Assembly (NCBI RefSeq): GCF_003732275.1
Contig: NZ_MOBM01000038.1
Location: 310,001 to 374,000, forward strand
Length of the DNA: 64,000 nucleotides
Direction: 5' to 3'
Source of the DNA: Pseudomonas frederiksbergensis
Lineage (GTDB): Bacteria > Pseudomonadota > Gammaproteobacteria > Pseudomonadales > Pseudomonadaceae
Shown here: in pieces, positions 48,304 to 56,500 of the stretch
Numbering within the stretch: the stretch's first letter is position 1
Layout of the letters: each line of letters begins with the position of its first letter
Translations under genes and position numbers: made by a program
The notes under the pieces: model-generated
What the model saw: only the letters and a program-made list of their open reading frames with translations
Database searches by the model: none
Told to the model about the DNA's origin: nothing

Positions 48304-49616
48304 GCGCCGCCCTTTTTCGCCTTGTCGGTGGCCGTCGCGTCAGGTGCAGTGGCGGCCGACTTGCCTTGCAGGTGTTCGGTCGGGGTGGTCGGCACATCCT
48401 TGCTGTCGTTGACGACCTCCACTTCGCTGCCTTCTTTCAGGCGGTCGGTGCCTTCCAGCACCACCCGATCACCAGCGGCCAGGCCTTCGGTGATCACCGT
48501 GTTGTCACCGTCACTGGCGCCGACTTTCAACTGGCGGATGGTGACCTTCTTGTCGCCGTCCATGGCATAGACGAACGTACCGTTGGTGCCGAACTGGATC
48601 GCCGCCGAGGGCGCAAGCACCACACCCTTGAGGGTGTCGGCCAGCAAGTGGACGTTGACGAATTGATTGGGGAACAGCGCTTGATCGCGGTTCTCGTAAC
48701 GGGCCTTGAATTTCAGGGTGCCGGTGGTGACGTCGATCTGGTTATCCAGGCTCTGCAACACGCCAGTGGCCTGCAATTTGGTGTCACCACGGTCCCAGGC
48801 TTCGGCGGGCAGTTTGGCGCCGGTGCGATAGCGGGCCAGCACGGTGTCCAGGCTGTTTTCCGGCAAGGTGAACGCCACGCTGATCGGTTGGGTCTGGGTG
48901 ATGATCACCAGCGCCGTGGTGTCGTTGGCCGCCACAAGGTTGCCGACATCCAGCTGACGCAGGCCTACGCGCCCGGCGATCGGGGCGCGAATCTTGGTGA
49001 ATTCCAGGTTGAGCTTGGCGTCGTTGACCGCCGCCTGATTGGTCTTGACCGTGCCCAGGTACTGGCCGACCAATGCTTCGGCGGTGTCCAGGGTTTGCTT
49101 GGCGATACTGTCTTCGCGGTACAGGCCGCGATAGCGCTCGACATCGACTTGGGCGTTTTTCAGTTGTGCCTGATTCTGCAGCAAGGTGCCTTCGGCCTGG
49201 AGCAAGGCGTTCTGGTAAGGACGCGGGTCGATCTCGGCCAGCAGGTCGCCCGCCTTGACCATTTGCCCTTCTTCGAAATAAACCTTGACCAGTTCGCCAC
49301 CGACGCGGCTGCGCACATTGATGGTGTTCAGCGCGGTCACGGTGCCCAGCGCCTTGTAATACAACGGGAAATCGCCTTTGACCGCCGGCGCCACGCGCAC
49401 CGGAACCGGCCCGCTCGCCCCACCAAACCCCGGACGCATTCCCCCCGACCGGCCTGTATGCCCGGCAACGGCTTTCTGCCCTGCGCCCTCCTTCGGGCTG
49501 CTGCCTGCGGGCCAGAACTTCCAGCACAGGCCAGCGATGACCAACAGGACAAGCAGGCCGAACAGCCAGCGACGAGGATTGCGGGAAGCGGAGGATTGCA
49601 TGGAATGATCAACCAT
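48300..49616 (-). CDS. muxA: RND periplasmic adaptor MuxA
   Basis: A 438-residue membrane-fusion protein. It is anchored by one helix (~20-36, LFGLLVLLVIAGLCWKFW), followed by a barrel-sandwich hybrid/lipoyl segment (NTINVRSRVGGELVKVYFEEGQMVKAGDLLAEIDPRPY present in pieces ~105-145), an alpha-helical hairpin and a beta-barrel. The acidic tail ends in a KAKKGGA-type segment. The start at 49616 is a choice; 49601 (MQSSAS) and 49694 are alternatives, and none has a clear ribosome-binding site. It is first in the muxABC-opmB operon. Confidence 0.88.
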   Translation of the reverse strand: MVDHSMQSSASRNPRRWLFGLLVLLVIAGLCWKFWPAGSSPKEGAGQKAVAGHTGRSGGMRPGFGGASGPVPVRVAPAVKGDFPLYYKALGTVTALNTINVRSRVGGELVKVYFEEGQMVKAGDLLAEIDPRPYQNALLQAEGTLLQNQAQLKNAQVDVERYRGLYREDSIAKQTLDTAEALVGQYLGTVKTNQAAVNDAKLNLEFTKIRAPIAGRVGLRQLDVGNLVAANDTTALVIITQTQPISVAFTLPENSLDTVLARYRTGAKLPAEAWDRGDTKLQATGVLQSLDNQIDVTTGTLKFKARYENRDQALFPNQFVNVHLLADTLKGVVLAPSAAIQFGTNGTFVYAMDGDKKVTIRQLKVGASDGDNTVITEGLAAGDRVVLEGTDRLKEGSEVEVVNDSKDVPTTPTEHLQGKSAATAPDATATDKAKKGGA

Positions 49617-49745
49617 TGGGCGCGTGAGCTTCTTTCTACGGGAGGCTGAACGATAAGCACTGGCGGGTATTAAGCAAAGCGCCTTTACCGGCAATTTACC
49701 TTTGGCTTACGTAACAGGAGGTTTGGCTAAGACACTGAAGCACAA

Positions 49746-49778
49746 ATGAAAACGGCCTGGACAGGGCCAGGCCGTTAA
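49746..49778 (-). terminator. Rho-independent terminator of tpx
   Basis: On the minus strand AACGGCCTGG and CCAGGCCGTT form a 10-bp stem around CCCTGT, followed by TTC, 20 bases after the tpx stop. The A-run on the other side allows termination in both directions. Confidence 0.8.
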
Positions 49779-49795
49779 CAATTGTAAAACCGCGC

Positions 49796-50296
49796 TTATT
49801 TCAAAACAGCGAGTGCCGCTTCGTAGTTTGGTTCTTGACCGATTTCGCTAACCAGTTCGCTGTGCAGAACCTTGTCGTTTTCGTCCAGAACCACGACGGC
49901 ACGGGCGGTCAGGCCTTTGAGTGGGCCATCGGCAATCGCCACGCCGTAGTTCTCGATGAACTCGGCACCGCGCAGGGTCGACAGGTTCTGCACGTTTTCC
50001 AGGCCTTCAGCGCCGCAGAAACGAGCCTGGGCGAACGGCAGGTCAGCGGAGATGCACAGCACCACGGTGTTGGCGACATCATTGGCCTGGGCATTGAACT
50101 TGCGCACGGAGGTGGCGCAGGTCGGGGTGTCGATGCTTGGGAAGATGTTCAACACTTTGCGCTTGCCGGCGAAGCTCGCCAGGGTCACGTCGGACAGATT
50201 GCCGGCAACCAGGGAAAAGGCTGGCGCCTGGGAACCGGCTTGTGGCAATTGGCCGTTGACTTGAACCGGGTTGCCTTTAAGAGTGACTTGAGCCAT
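49796..50296 (-). CDS. tpx: Thiol peroxidase Tpx
   Basis: A 166-residue atypical 2-Cys peroxiredoxin that reduces lipid and other hydroperoxides with thioredoxin. The peroxidatic Cys60 is in DTPTCATSVRKF and the resolving Cys94 in ARFCGAEG, the usual spacing for Tpx. The ATG at 50296 has AGAAGGA nine bases upstream; a frame open to 50386 only adds an unlikely leader. It is a single-gene unit with its own terminator. Confidence 0.94.
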   Translation of the reverse strand: MAQVTLKGNPVQVNGQLPQAGSQAPAFSLVAGNLSDVTLASFAGKRKVLNIFPSIDTPTCATSVRKFNAQANDVANTVVLCISADLPFAQARFCGAEGLENVQNLSTLRGAEFIENYGVAIADGPLKGLTARAVVVLDENDKVLHSELVSEIGQEPNYEAALAVLK

Positions 50297-50455
50297 GAAC
50301 GGAGTCCTTCTGAACGTTGATGTAGAGAATTTTGACGAGGCCGAAGTTAACCACGAAATCGCCTGACGACCTATGCCCAGATACAAATTGTGATATGTCG
50401 TCGCACAAAAATGGATACAGGTGTTTCAACAAAACTTACTAACACTGCACCACCC

Positions 50456-50485
50456 TGTGGGAGCGGGCAAGCCTCGCTCCTACAG
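50456..50485. repeat. Short single REP-like palindrome
   Basis: TGTGGGAGCGGGCAAGCCTC followed by GCTCCTACA: a self-complementary single unit rather than a pair. Confidence 0.6.
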
Positions 50486-50593
50486 AGATAGGGGCAAAAG
50501 GTTTGTAGCGATTTTCCTTTGGCCGCATTGTCGATTTAGCCCATGGCCATTCGACTAGACAGTGAGTCACTCAAATCCAGCGGAGACAAGACC

Positions 50594-51019
50594 ATGCGAT
50601 TCATGATCATTGTGAAAGCCAGCCCGGATTCCGAGGCCGGTGTGATGCCCAGCGAAGAACTGATGACTGCAATGGGCAATTTCAACGAGGAACTGGTCAA
50701 GGCCGGCATCCTCATCGATTGCGACGGCCTGCAGCCCAGCAGCAAAGGCGCCCGCGTACGTTTTTCGGGTGACCAGCGCACGGTGATCGACGGCCCGTTC
50801 GCCGCCACCAAAGAGCTGATCGCCGGCTATTGGTTGTGGCAGGTGAAGTCGAAAGAGGAAGCGATCGAGTGGGTCAAGCGCTGCCCCAACCCGATGCCGG
50901 GGACAGAGGCCGAGATCGAGATTCGCCAGGTGTACGAGGCCGAAGACTTCGGTGCCGAGTTCACACCGCAATTGCGCGAGCAGGAAGAGCGAGTGCGTAC
51001 GCAGGCGAAGAAGAACTGA
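50594..51019 (+). CDS. YciI-like (DGPF-domain) protein
   Basis: A 141-residue protein with the ferredoxin-like YCII/DGPF fold: MRFMIIVKASPDSEAG, the motif VIDGPFAATKELIAGYWLWQVKSKEEAIEWVKRCP and EIEIRQVYEAEDFG. Such proteins occur next to ECF sigma factors or alone; their activity is not settled. GGAG precedes the ATG at 50594, and the frame open from 50543 is less likely. No sigma factor is adjacent here. Confidence 0.83.
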   Translation: MRFMIIVKASPDSEAGVMPSEELMTAMGNFNEELVKAGILIDCDGLQPSSKGARVRFSGDQRTVIDGPFAATKELIAGYWLWQVKSKEEAIEWVKRCPNPMPGTEAEIEIRQVYEAEDFGAEFTPQLREQEERVRTQAKKN

Positions 51020-51090
51020 ATCACACCTGATGCACCGTAGGCGGGGATATCGGGGTCTCAAGGGGAAATTAGTAGTACCGGGAGACCGCT

Positions 51091-51182
51091 TTCGCGAGCA
51101 AGCCCGCTCCCACATTTGATCTCTGGTGTTCACAAAATCTGTGATCGAAACAGAATCAATGTGGGAGCGAGCCTGCTCGCGA
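51091..51182. repeat. REP pair (mixed family A arms)
   Basis: The left arm is TTCGCGAGCAAGCCCGCTCC (variant) and the right arm GTGGGAGCGAGCCTGCTCGC (standard), so the two arms belong to different subtypes. Spacer ~46 bases. Confidence 0.82.
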
Positions 51183-51205
51183 TATAGGCCCTCAGCCCCG
51201 CCGCA

Positions 51206-51877
51206 TTACTTGGACTTGAGCTTCAGATACGACTGATGCATATCCGACGCCCAGCCATCGATCACGTTTTTCACGTCACCGGCCTTCATCACCTGATCTG
51301 AGTTTTCCAGCGGTTTGCCGATGCCCTTGCGCACCACCTGGGCCACGACTTTGTTGTTGCCGCCATCGAGAAACACCGCTTCGGTGGCCAGATTGGTTTC
51401 CTGGTCGCGAATGCCGCTGGCTGTACTGACTGCCGCTGCCACCAGGGCGATCGGGATCACTTCATAAGGCTGAAGGCCTTCGGTCTTGCTGGTGACAGAG
51501 GTGATCGCCGCACGCACCACCATCACGCCGGGGCCGGGGCCGTTGGCCAGTGGCAGGGATTTGCCTATTTCGCGTTTAAGTGCTTGATCGTAGTAACTGG
51601 TGATGCCGTTCAGTGTGGTCTGCGGGATTTTCACCGTCGGTTGCGGTTTGGGATAGAGCTGAGTCGGCTCGATGTAGACACTGGTGAATTTTTTGACATC
51701 GAGCTTGGGGTCCATCCAGCGCATCACCACGGCGCCCGATGGCGACTTGGCTTCCTTCAGCTGACTGTAGTCCTTGAGAAAACCGGAATACTGGTCTGGC
51801 TCAACGACTTTACTGGAGCACCCCACCATCCCGATAGAGGCGATGCACAGTGTGCTCATCATTAACGCAAGCTTCAT
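51206..51877 (-). CDS. DUF3313-family lipoprotein
   Basis: A 223-residue protein with a signal ending in the lipobox MVGC (Cys20), then SSKVVEPDQYSGFLKDYSQLKE...RWMDPKLDVKKFTSVYIEP, the DUF3313 signature. It should be anchored to the outer membrane facing the periplasm. AGGAG lies seven bases before the ATG at 51877. Function is unknown. Confidence 0.8.
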   Translation of the reverse strand: MKLALMMSTLCIASIGMVGCSSKVVEPDQYSGFLKDYSQLKEAKSPSGAVVMRWMDPKLDVKKFTSVYIEPTQLYPKPQPTVKIPQTTLNGITSYYDQALKREIGKSLPLANGPGPGVMVVRAAITSVTSKTEGLQPYEVIPIALVAAAVSTASGIRDQETNLATEAVFLDGGNNKVVAQVVRKGIGKPLENSDQVMKAGDVKNVIDGWASDMHQSYLKLKSK

Positions 51878-52102
51878 GCTGTAACTCCTGTCAGAAGGCC
51901 GGGCAACAATATTGCATAGAGGAATTACAGGTATAGCCAATGCCCGGCACTTTGTTTTCAAAAAACACAATATTCATCTATTGCCGCAGCATATCGTTGA
52001 TATTCGAAGGGCTCTTCGCGGGCAAGCCACGCGCCCACAGGATTTTCGTCGCTCAAAACTCTTAATTTACTAGCATTGGGACAGGCCCCCTCGCCACAGG
52101 CT

Positions 52103-52597
52103 TCAGCGCCGTCTGAACAACGGCCGCGGCTCAATCACCGAGCGCCCATAAAGCACACTCATCCCGGCCAATCCCTTCAGCGCATCTTCGGCGGATTTGT
52201 CTTCGCGCACGGCAAAGCTGTCGAAACCGCATTGGCGCATGTGGCTGAGTTGATCGCGCAGTACATCGCCAATCGCGCGCAATTCGCCTTGCCAACCGAA
52301 ACGCGTACGCAGCAGATAGGCCTGGCTGTAGGCACGTCCGTCGCGAAAACTCGGGAAGTCCAGGGCAATCAACGGCAGGTCGGGAAACCATGGGGCCAGG
52401 TTTGTCACTTCGTCGCTGGGACCCAGCCAGACGCCTTCGAGCGCTGATGTCCTGTCGGCATTCAGGGTCAGCCACTGGGGTAACGGCAGTATCAGCGGCC
52501 CGGCCGGCAATTCCTCCGTTGTTTCACGAATCAGCTGCCACGGATCATCGCGCACCCACTCGGCGCCGCGGTCTTGCAAACGCAGCAGATTGTTCAT
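52103..52597 (-). CDS. DUF934 protein, partner of siroheme reductase (PA4129-like)
   Basis: A 164-residue DUF934 protein: LPAGPLILPLPQWL, then FPDLPLIALDFPSFRDGRAYSQAYLLRTR and DQLSHMRQCGFDSFAV. DUF934 genes almost always follow cysI-type reductases and may help in electron delivery or assembly, but this is not established. The start overlaps the end of the reductase gene (ATGA), so the two are coupled. Confidence 0.87.
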   Translation of the reverse strand: MNNLLRLQDRGAEWVRDDPWQLIRETTEELPAGPLILPLPQWLTLNADRTSALEGVWLGPSDEVTNLAPWFPDLPLIALDFPSFRDGRAYSQAYLLRTRFGWQGELRAIGDVLRDQLSHMRQCGFDSFAVREDKSAEDALKGLAGMSVLYGRSVIEPRPLFRRR

Positions 52598-54267
52598 GCC
52601 GACACCTCCAGCATTTTCGGGTATACCCGCTCCTTGAACGGCTCCAGACCGATGCGCGCAAAGGTATCGACGAACAGCTCCTCGCTTTCCCGGTAGCGAA
52701 CGAACGTGGCAATGATCCGTTCAATGACATCGGGCACTTCGGCAGCGCTGAAGGACGGGCCGATGACTTTGCCCAACGCGCTGTTCTTGCCCTGGGCACC
52801 GCCGAGGGTGATCTGGTACCACTCGCTGCCGTTCTTATCGACGCCAAGAATGCCGATGTTGCCGATGTGGTGGTGGCCGCAGGCGTTCATGCAACCGGAG
52901 ATGTTCAGGCTGATGTCGCCCAGGTCATGCAGGTAATCCAGATCCTCGAAACGCGCCTGAATCGCTTGTGCTATGGAGATTGATTTGGCGTTGGCCAACG
53001 CGCAAAAGTCACCGCCGGGGCAGGCGATGATGTCGGTTAGCAAGCCGATGTTGGCGCAGCCCAGGCCTTGCTCGCAGGCCAGGCACCACAGTAGATAAAG
53101 GTCAGCCTTGGGCACATCCGGCAGGACGATGTTCTGTTCATGGGCGATGCGGATTTCGCCGAAACCAAACTGCTCGGACCACTGGGCCACCGCTTCCATT
53201 TGCTCGGCGGTGACATCCCCCGGCGGCGCGGTGATGCCCGGCTTGGTCGACAGCACCACGCTGGCGTAACCCGCCACCTTGTGCGGTTGAACATTGCGCG
53301 CCACCCAACGGGCGAATGCCGGTTTCTCGGCCAGGCGTGTACCGAAGTCCAGATCAGTGCCGGCCAGTGGACGGTAATCGGGCGGCACGAAGGCACTGGC
53401 GACACGCTCATATTCGACGTCGGTCAACTGCGCCGGACCGTCCTTGAGGTACACCCACTCCTCCTCCACTTCCCTGGCGAACGCCTCGATACCCAAAGCC
53501 TTGACCAGAATCTTGATCCGCGCCTTGTACTTGTTATCGCGCCGTCCGTAACGGTTATAGACCCGTAACACTGCCTCGACATAGGACAGCAGGTGCTGCC
53601 ACGGCAAGCCTTCGCGAATCTGCAAACCGAGGATCGGCGTGCGCCCCAACCCGCCGCCAACAATCACCCGCAAGAGCATTTGCCCGCGGTCATCGCGATA
53701 AAGATAGAGGCCGATGTCATGCATCATGATCGCCGCGCGGTCCTGCTTCGCCGAGCAGATGGCGATCTTGAACTTGCGCGGCAGGAACAGGAATTCCGGG
53801 TTGATGGTCGACCATTGCCGCAGGATCTCAGCCAGCGGGCGCGGGTCCATCAGTTCGTCCGCCGCGACACCGGCGAAGGCTTCGGTGGTGATATTGCGCA
53901 CGCAGTTGCCGGAGGTCTGGATCGCGTGCATTTCCACTTGGGCCAGGCGTTCGAGGATGTCCGGCACCTGAGCCAGTTCGATCCAGTTGAACTGCATGTT
54001 TTGCCGGGTGGTGAAATGGCCGTAGCCACGATCGTAATCCCGCGCGATGCTCGCCAGAATGCGCATTTGCTTCGCGCTCAGCGTGCCGTAAGGAATCGCC
54101 ACGCGCAGCATGTAGGCGTGCTTTTGCATGTACAGGCCGTTCTGCAGACGCAGGGGCAGGAATTCTTCTTCGCTCAAATCGCCTGCCATGAAACGTTCGA
54201 CCTGATCGCGAAACTGCGCAACACGCTCGAACACCAGGGCCCGGTCATAGTCGTCGTATTGATACAT
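52594..54267 (-). CDS. Siroheme sulfite/nitrite reductase, beta component (PA4130-like)
   Basis: A 557-residue ferredoxin-dependent type sulfite/nitrite reductase. Two ferredoxin-like half-domains (residues ~40-110 and ~290-360) surround the siroheme. The 4Fe-4S/siroheme Cys set is visible in CPGGDFCALANAKS and SGCMNACGHHHIG (C-x5-C and C-x3-C). It may reduce sulfite to sulfide or nitrite to ammonia; sequence alone does not decide. Pseudomonas also has a housekeeping CysI-DUF934 pair, but the ccoN gene divergent from this one points to the PA4130 type. The ATG at 54267 has GAGGTGG upstream. Confidence 0.88.
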   Translation of the reverse strand: MYQYDDYDRALVFERVAQFRDQVERFMAGDLSEEEFLPLRLQNGLYMQKHAYMLRVAIPYGTLSAKQMRILASIARDYDRGYGHFTTRQNMQFNWIELAQVPDILERLAQVEMHAIQTSGNCVRNITTEAFAGVAADELMDPRPLAEILRQWSTINPEFLFLPRKFKIAICSAKQDRAAIMMHDIGLYLYRDDRGQMLLRVIVGGGLGRTPILGLQIREGLPWQHLLSYVEAVLRVYNRYGRRDNKYKARIKILVKALGIEAFAREVEEEWVYLKDGPAQLTDVEYERVASAFVPPDYRPLAGTDLDFGTRLAEKPAFARWVARNVQPHKVAGYASVVLSTKPGITAPPGDVTAEQMEAVAQWSEQFGFGEIRIAHEQNIVLPDVPKADLYLLWCLACEQGLGCANIGLLTDIIACPGGDFCALANAKSISIAQAIQARFEDLDYLHDLGDISLNISGCMNACGHHHIGNIGILGVDKNGSEWYQITLGGAQGKNSALGKVIGPSFSAAEVPDVIERIIATFVRYRESEELFVDTFARIGLEPFKERVYPKMLEVSA

Positions 54268-54343
54268 GTGGCTGCCACCTCATCAGGATTATCGGGCTCT
54301 GCGGCTAATGCCGGTCAGTCAGGGATTTGAATGCCGCAATCCA

Positions 54344-54433
54344 TGTGGGAGCGAGCCTGCTCGCGATGACGGTTGCACATTCAACACATGTGCTGCTTGT
54401 CAGTCCGCTATCGCGAGCAGGCTCGCTCCCACA
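54344..54433. repeat. REP pair (family A, inverted)
   Basis: TGTGGGAGCGAGCCTGCTCG and its reverse complement with a ~44-base spacer, between the reductase start and its putative operator. Confidence 0.87.
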
Positions 54434-54514
54434 AGGTCTGCGCCTTAATTGGTCGGCATCAGGCTCTGCGGCTCGTTCTTGAGGTGGCGACTATGCACCT
54501 ACGGCGCAGCGCGT

Positions 54515-54552
54515 TACAGATTCAGCTAAACACCAAAAAACCGTATCAGAGC
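54515..54552 (-). promoter_or_regulatory. Candidate MocR operator, site 3 (faces the reductase gene)
   Basis: On the minus strand: GCTCTGATAC, 17 bases, CTGAATCTGTA. It matches sites 1 and 2 at 7 of 10 and 9 of 11 positions with identical spacing, and its spacer shares a T-run and a closing TTTAG with site 1. Confidence 0.55.
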
Positions 54553-54579
54553 ACGGCCTATGTCCGCAGGCTCGCGTCG

Positions 54580-54617
54580 CATCTGATCCGTACAAACTCG
54601 GTTTTTCTGAGTCTGTT
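54580..54617 (+). promoter_or_regulatory. Candidate MocR operator, site 2 (upstream of ccoN)
   Basis: CATCTGATCC, 17 bases, CTGAGTCTGTT: both blocks are identical to site 1 at 33833-33870, while the 17-base spacer differs, which argues for selection rather than recent duplication. It ends 83 bases before the ccoN start. Confidence 0.65.
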
Positions 54618-54700
54618 TTGTTTGCAACAGGGTTTCTACAGTTCATGGCATGCCAGACCGGATGGCCTGGCAAGACTTTGCAACCGTGGAAGAACTGACC

Positions 54701-56128
54701 ATGAGCACAGCAACAATCGGACAGGCCTATAACTACAAGGTCGTTCGCCAATTCGTCGTGGCAACCATCGTCTGGGGTGTCGTCGGGATGGCGATGGGGG
54801 TATGGATCGCCTCGCAACTGGTGTGGCCCGAGATGAACCTCGACCTGCCGTGGACCACCTTCGGCCGCTTGCGCCCGCTGCACACCAGCCTGGTGATTTT
54901 CGGCTTTGCCGGCAGCGCGCAATTCGCCGCCAGTTACTACGCGGTGCAACGCACCTGCCAGGTTCGGCTGTACTCCGACAAGCTCGCTGCGTTCACCTTC
55001 TGGGGCTGGCAGTCGGTGATCGTGGTGATGCTGATTACCTTGCCGCTGGGCTACACCACCACCAAGGAATACGCCGAGATCGAATTCTCCGGCGCGGTGT
55101 GCATGACGGTGGTCTGGGTCGCTTACGCCATCGTGTTCTTCACCACCGTGGTGCAACGCAAGACCAGGCACATCTACGTCGGCAACTGGTTTTTTGGTGC
55201 GTTCATCGTGGTGATCGCCACGCTGCACGTGGTCAATCACCTGTCGATCCCGGTGGACTGGTTCAAGTCGTATCCGGTGTATTCCGGGGCCACCGACGCC
55301 ATGGTGCAATGGTGGTACGGGCACAACGCCGTGGGGTTCTTCCTGACTACCGGGTTCCTCGGGATGATGTATTACTTCGTGCCGAAACAGGTCGGGCGGC
55401 CGGTGTATTCCTATCGTTTGTCGATCGTGCATTTCTGGGCGCTGATCACCCTGTATATCTGGGCCGGCCCGCACCACTTGCACTACACCGCGCTGCCGGA
55501 CTGGGCACAGTCGCTGGGCATGGCGATGTCGCTGATTCTGCTGGCGCCGAGCTGGGGCGGGATGATCAACGGCATGATGACGCTGTCGGGCGCCTGGCAT
55601 AAGTTGCGCACCGACCCGATCCTGCGCTTTCTGGTGCTGTCATTGGCCTTCTACGGCATGTCGACGTTTGAAGGGCCGATGATGGCGATCAAAACGGTGA
55701 ACGCCCTCTCCCACTACACCGACTGGACCATCGGCCACGTTCACGCCGGGGCCCTCGGTTGGGTGGCGATGATTACCTTCGGCGCCATCTACCACATGGT
55801 CCCGAAAGTCTTCGGTCGCCCGCAGATGCACAGCATCGGCCTGATCAATGCGCACTTCTGGCTGGCGACCATCGGTACCGTTCTGTACATCGCGTCGATG
55901 TGGGTCAACGGCATCACCCAGGGGTTGATGTGGCGCGCGATCAACGACGACGGCACGCTGACCTACTCCTTCGTCGAAGCCTTGCAGGCCAGCCATCCGG
56001 GGTTTGTCGTGCGCTTTGTCGGTGGGGTGTTCTTCCTCAGCGGCATGTTGCTGATGGCCTACAACACCTGGCGCACGGTGCGGGTGGCGGACGTGAAAAT
56101 GGCTGAACTTGAAGCGCAGATTGCCTGA
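54701..56128 (+). CDS. ccoN: Orphan cbb3-type cytochrome oxidase catalytic subunit CcoN (CcoN4-like)
   Basis: A 475-residue heme-copper oxidase subunit with twelve membrane helices. Heme and copper ligands are visible: RPLHTSLVIFGF, the CuB His in WWYGHNAVGFF, GPHHLHYTALP, and the heme His in IGHVHAGALGW. No ccoO or ccoP follows, so it must assemble with subunits encoded elsewhere, as CcoN4 (PA4133) does in P. aeruginosa, where it gives cyanide-tolerant oxidases. The ATG at 54701 follows GGAAG; an in-frame start at 54650 is less likely. It is divergent from the siroheme reductase gene. Confidence 0.92.
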   Translation: MSTATIGQAYNYKVVRQFVVATIVWGVVGMAMGVWIASQLVWPEMNLDLPWTTFGRLRPLHTSLVIFGFAGSAQFAASYYAVQRTCQVRLYSDKLAAFTFWGWQSVIVVMLITLPLGYTTTKEYAEIEFSGAVCMTVVWVAYAIVFFTTVVQRKTRHIYVGNWFFGAFIVVIATLHVVNHLSIPVDWFKSYPVYSGATDAMVQWWYGHNAVGFFLTTGFLGMMYYFVPKQVGRPVYSYRLSIVHFWALITLYIWAGPHHLHYTALPDWAQSLGMAMSLILLAPSWGGMINGMMTLSGAWHKLRTDPILRFLVLSLAFYGMSTFEGPMMAIKTVNALSHYTDWTIGHVHAGALGWVAMITFGAIYHMVPKVFGRPQMHSIGLINAHFWLATIGTVLYIASMWVNGITQGLMWRAINDDGTLTYSFVEALQASHPGFVVRFVGGVFFLSGMLLMAYNTWRTVRVADVKMAELEAQIA

Positions 56129-56143
56129 GGCAAGGAGCCTGAC

Positions 56144-56365
56144 ATGATCGAGATGGTGTTGAATCTATTGGGTGTTTTGGGGCTTTGGCTGGCGGTCGAG
56201 TATTGCCTGAAACATCAGACGGCCGAGAGCCTGGACGATGCCAGCCTGATTCCGTTTGCCGATGGCCCCGAGGTGGCACGGCGGGTGGAATTGGCCACCG
56301 GAAAGAAAGTGAACGCCGTCGCGCCGGCAGAAGTGAAGCCGGGTTGGGGCAACCTCGAAATCTGA
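56144..56365 (+). CDS. Small CcoQ-like membrane protein (PA4134-like)
   Basis: A 73-residue protein with one N-terminal helix (~4-22, MVLNLLGVLGLWLAVEY) and a soluble tail with LDDASLIPFADGPEVARRVE. The size, single helix and the phrase on acidic 'PFAD' residues resemble CcoQ proteins. AAGGAG lies seven bases before the ATG, 15 bases after ccoN. It probably stabilises the orphan CcoN, by analogy with PA4134. Confidence 0.72.
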   Translation: MIEMVLNLLGVLGLWLAVEYCLKHQTAESLDDASLIPFADGPEVARRVELATGKKVNAVAPAEVKPGWGNLEI

Positions 56366-56379
56366 TACACCACGATCAC

Positions 56380-56469
56380 TGTGGGAGCGGGCTTGCTCGC
56401 GAAGGCGGTGTGTCAGGCAACATTGATGCCGACTGACACTCCCTCTTCGCGAGCAAGCCCGCTCCCACA
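56380..56469. repeat. REP pair (family A variant, inverted)
   Basis: TGTGGGAGCGGGCTTGCTCG and its reverse complement with a ~43-base spacer, between the converging ccoQ-like gene and the next minus-strand gene. Confidence 0.86.
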
Positions 56470-56500
56470 GTGGTTATGTGTTCGTCACAAATAACACGCT

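Larger units (their letters stand above)
54268..54700. promoter_or_regulatory. Divergent regulatory region between reductase and ccoN
   Basis: A 433-base gap. From left to right: a family A REP pair (54344-54433) in the leader of the reductase gene, a minus-facing copy of the bipartite motif (54515-54552), and a plus-facing copy (54580-54617) upstream of ccoN. No ANR box (TTGAT-N4-ATCAA) was seen. Confidence 0.6.

Noticed and set aside
54268..54700. ANR/FNR box upstream of ccoN
   Set aside because: No TTGAT-N4-ATCAA-like site on either strand; the bipartite motif is the only repeated signal seen.
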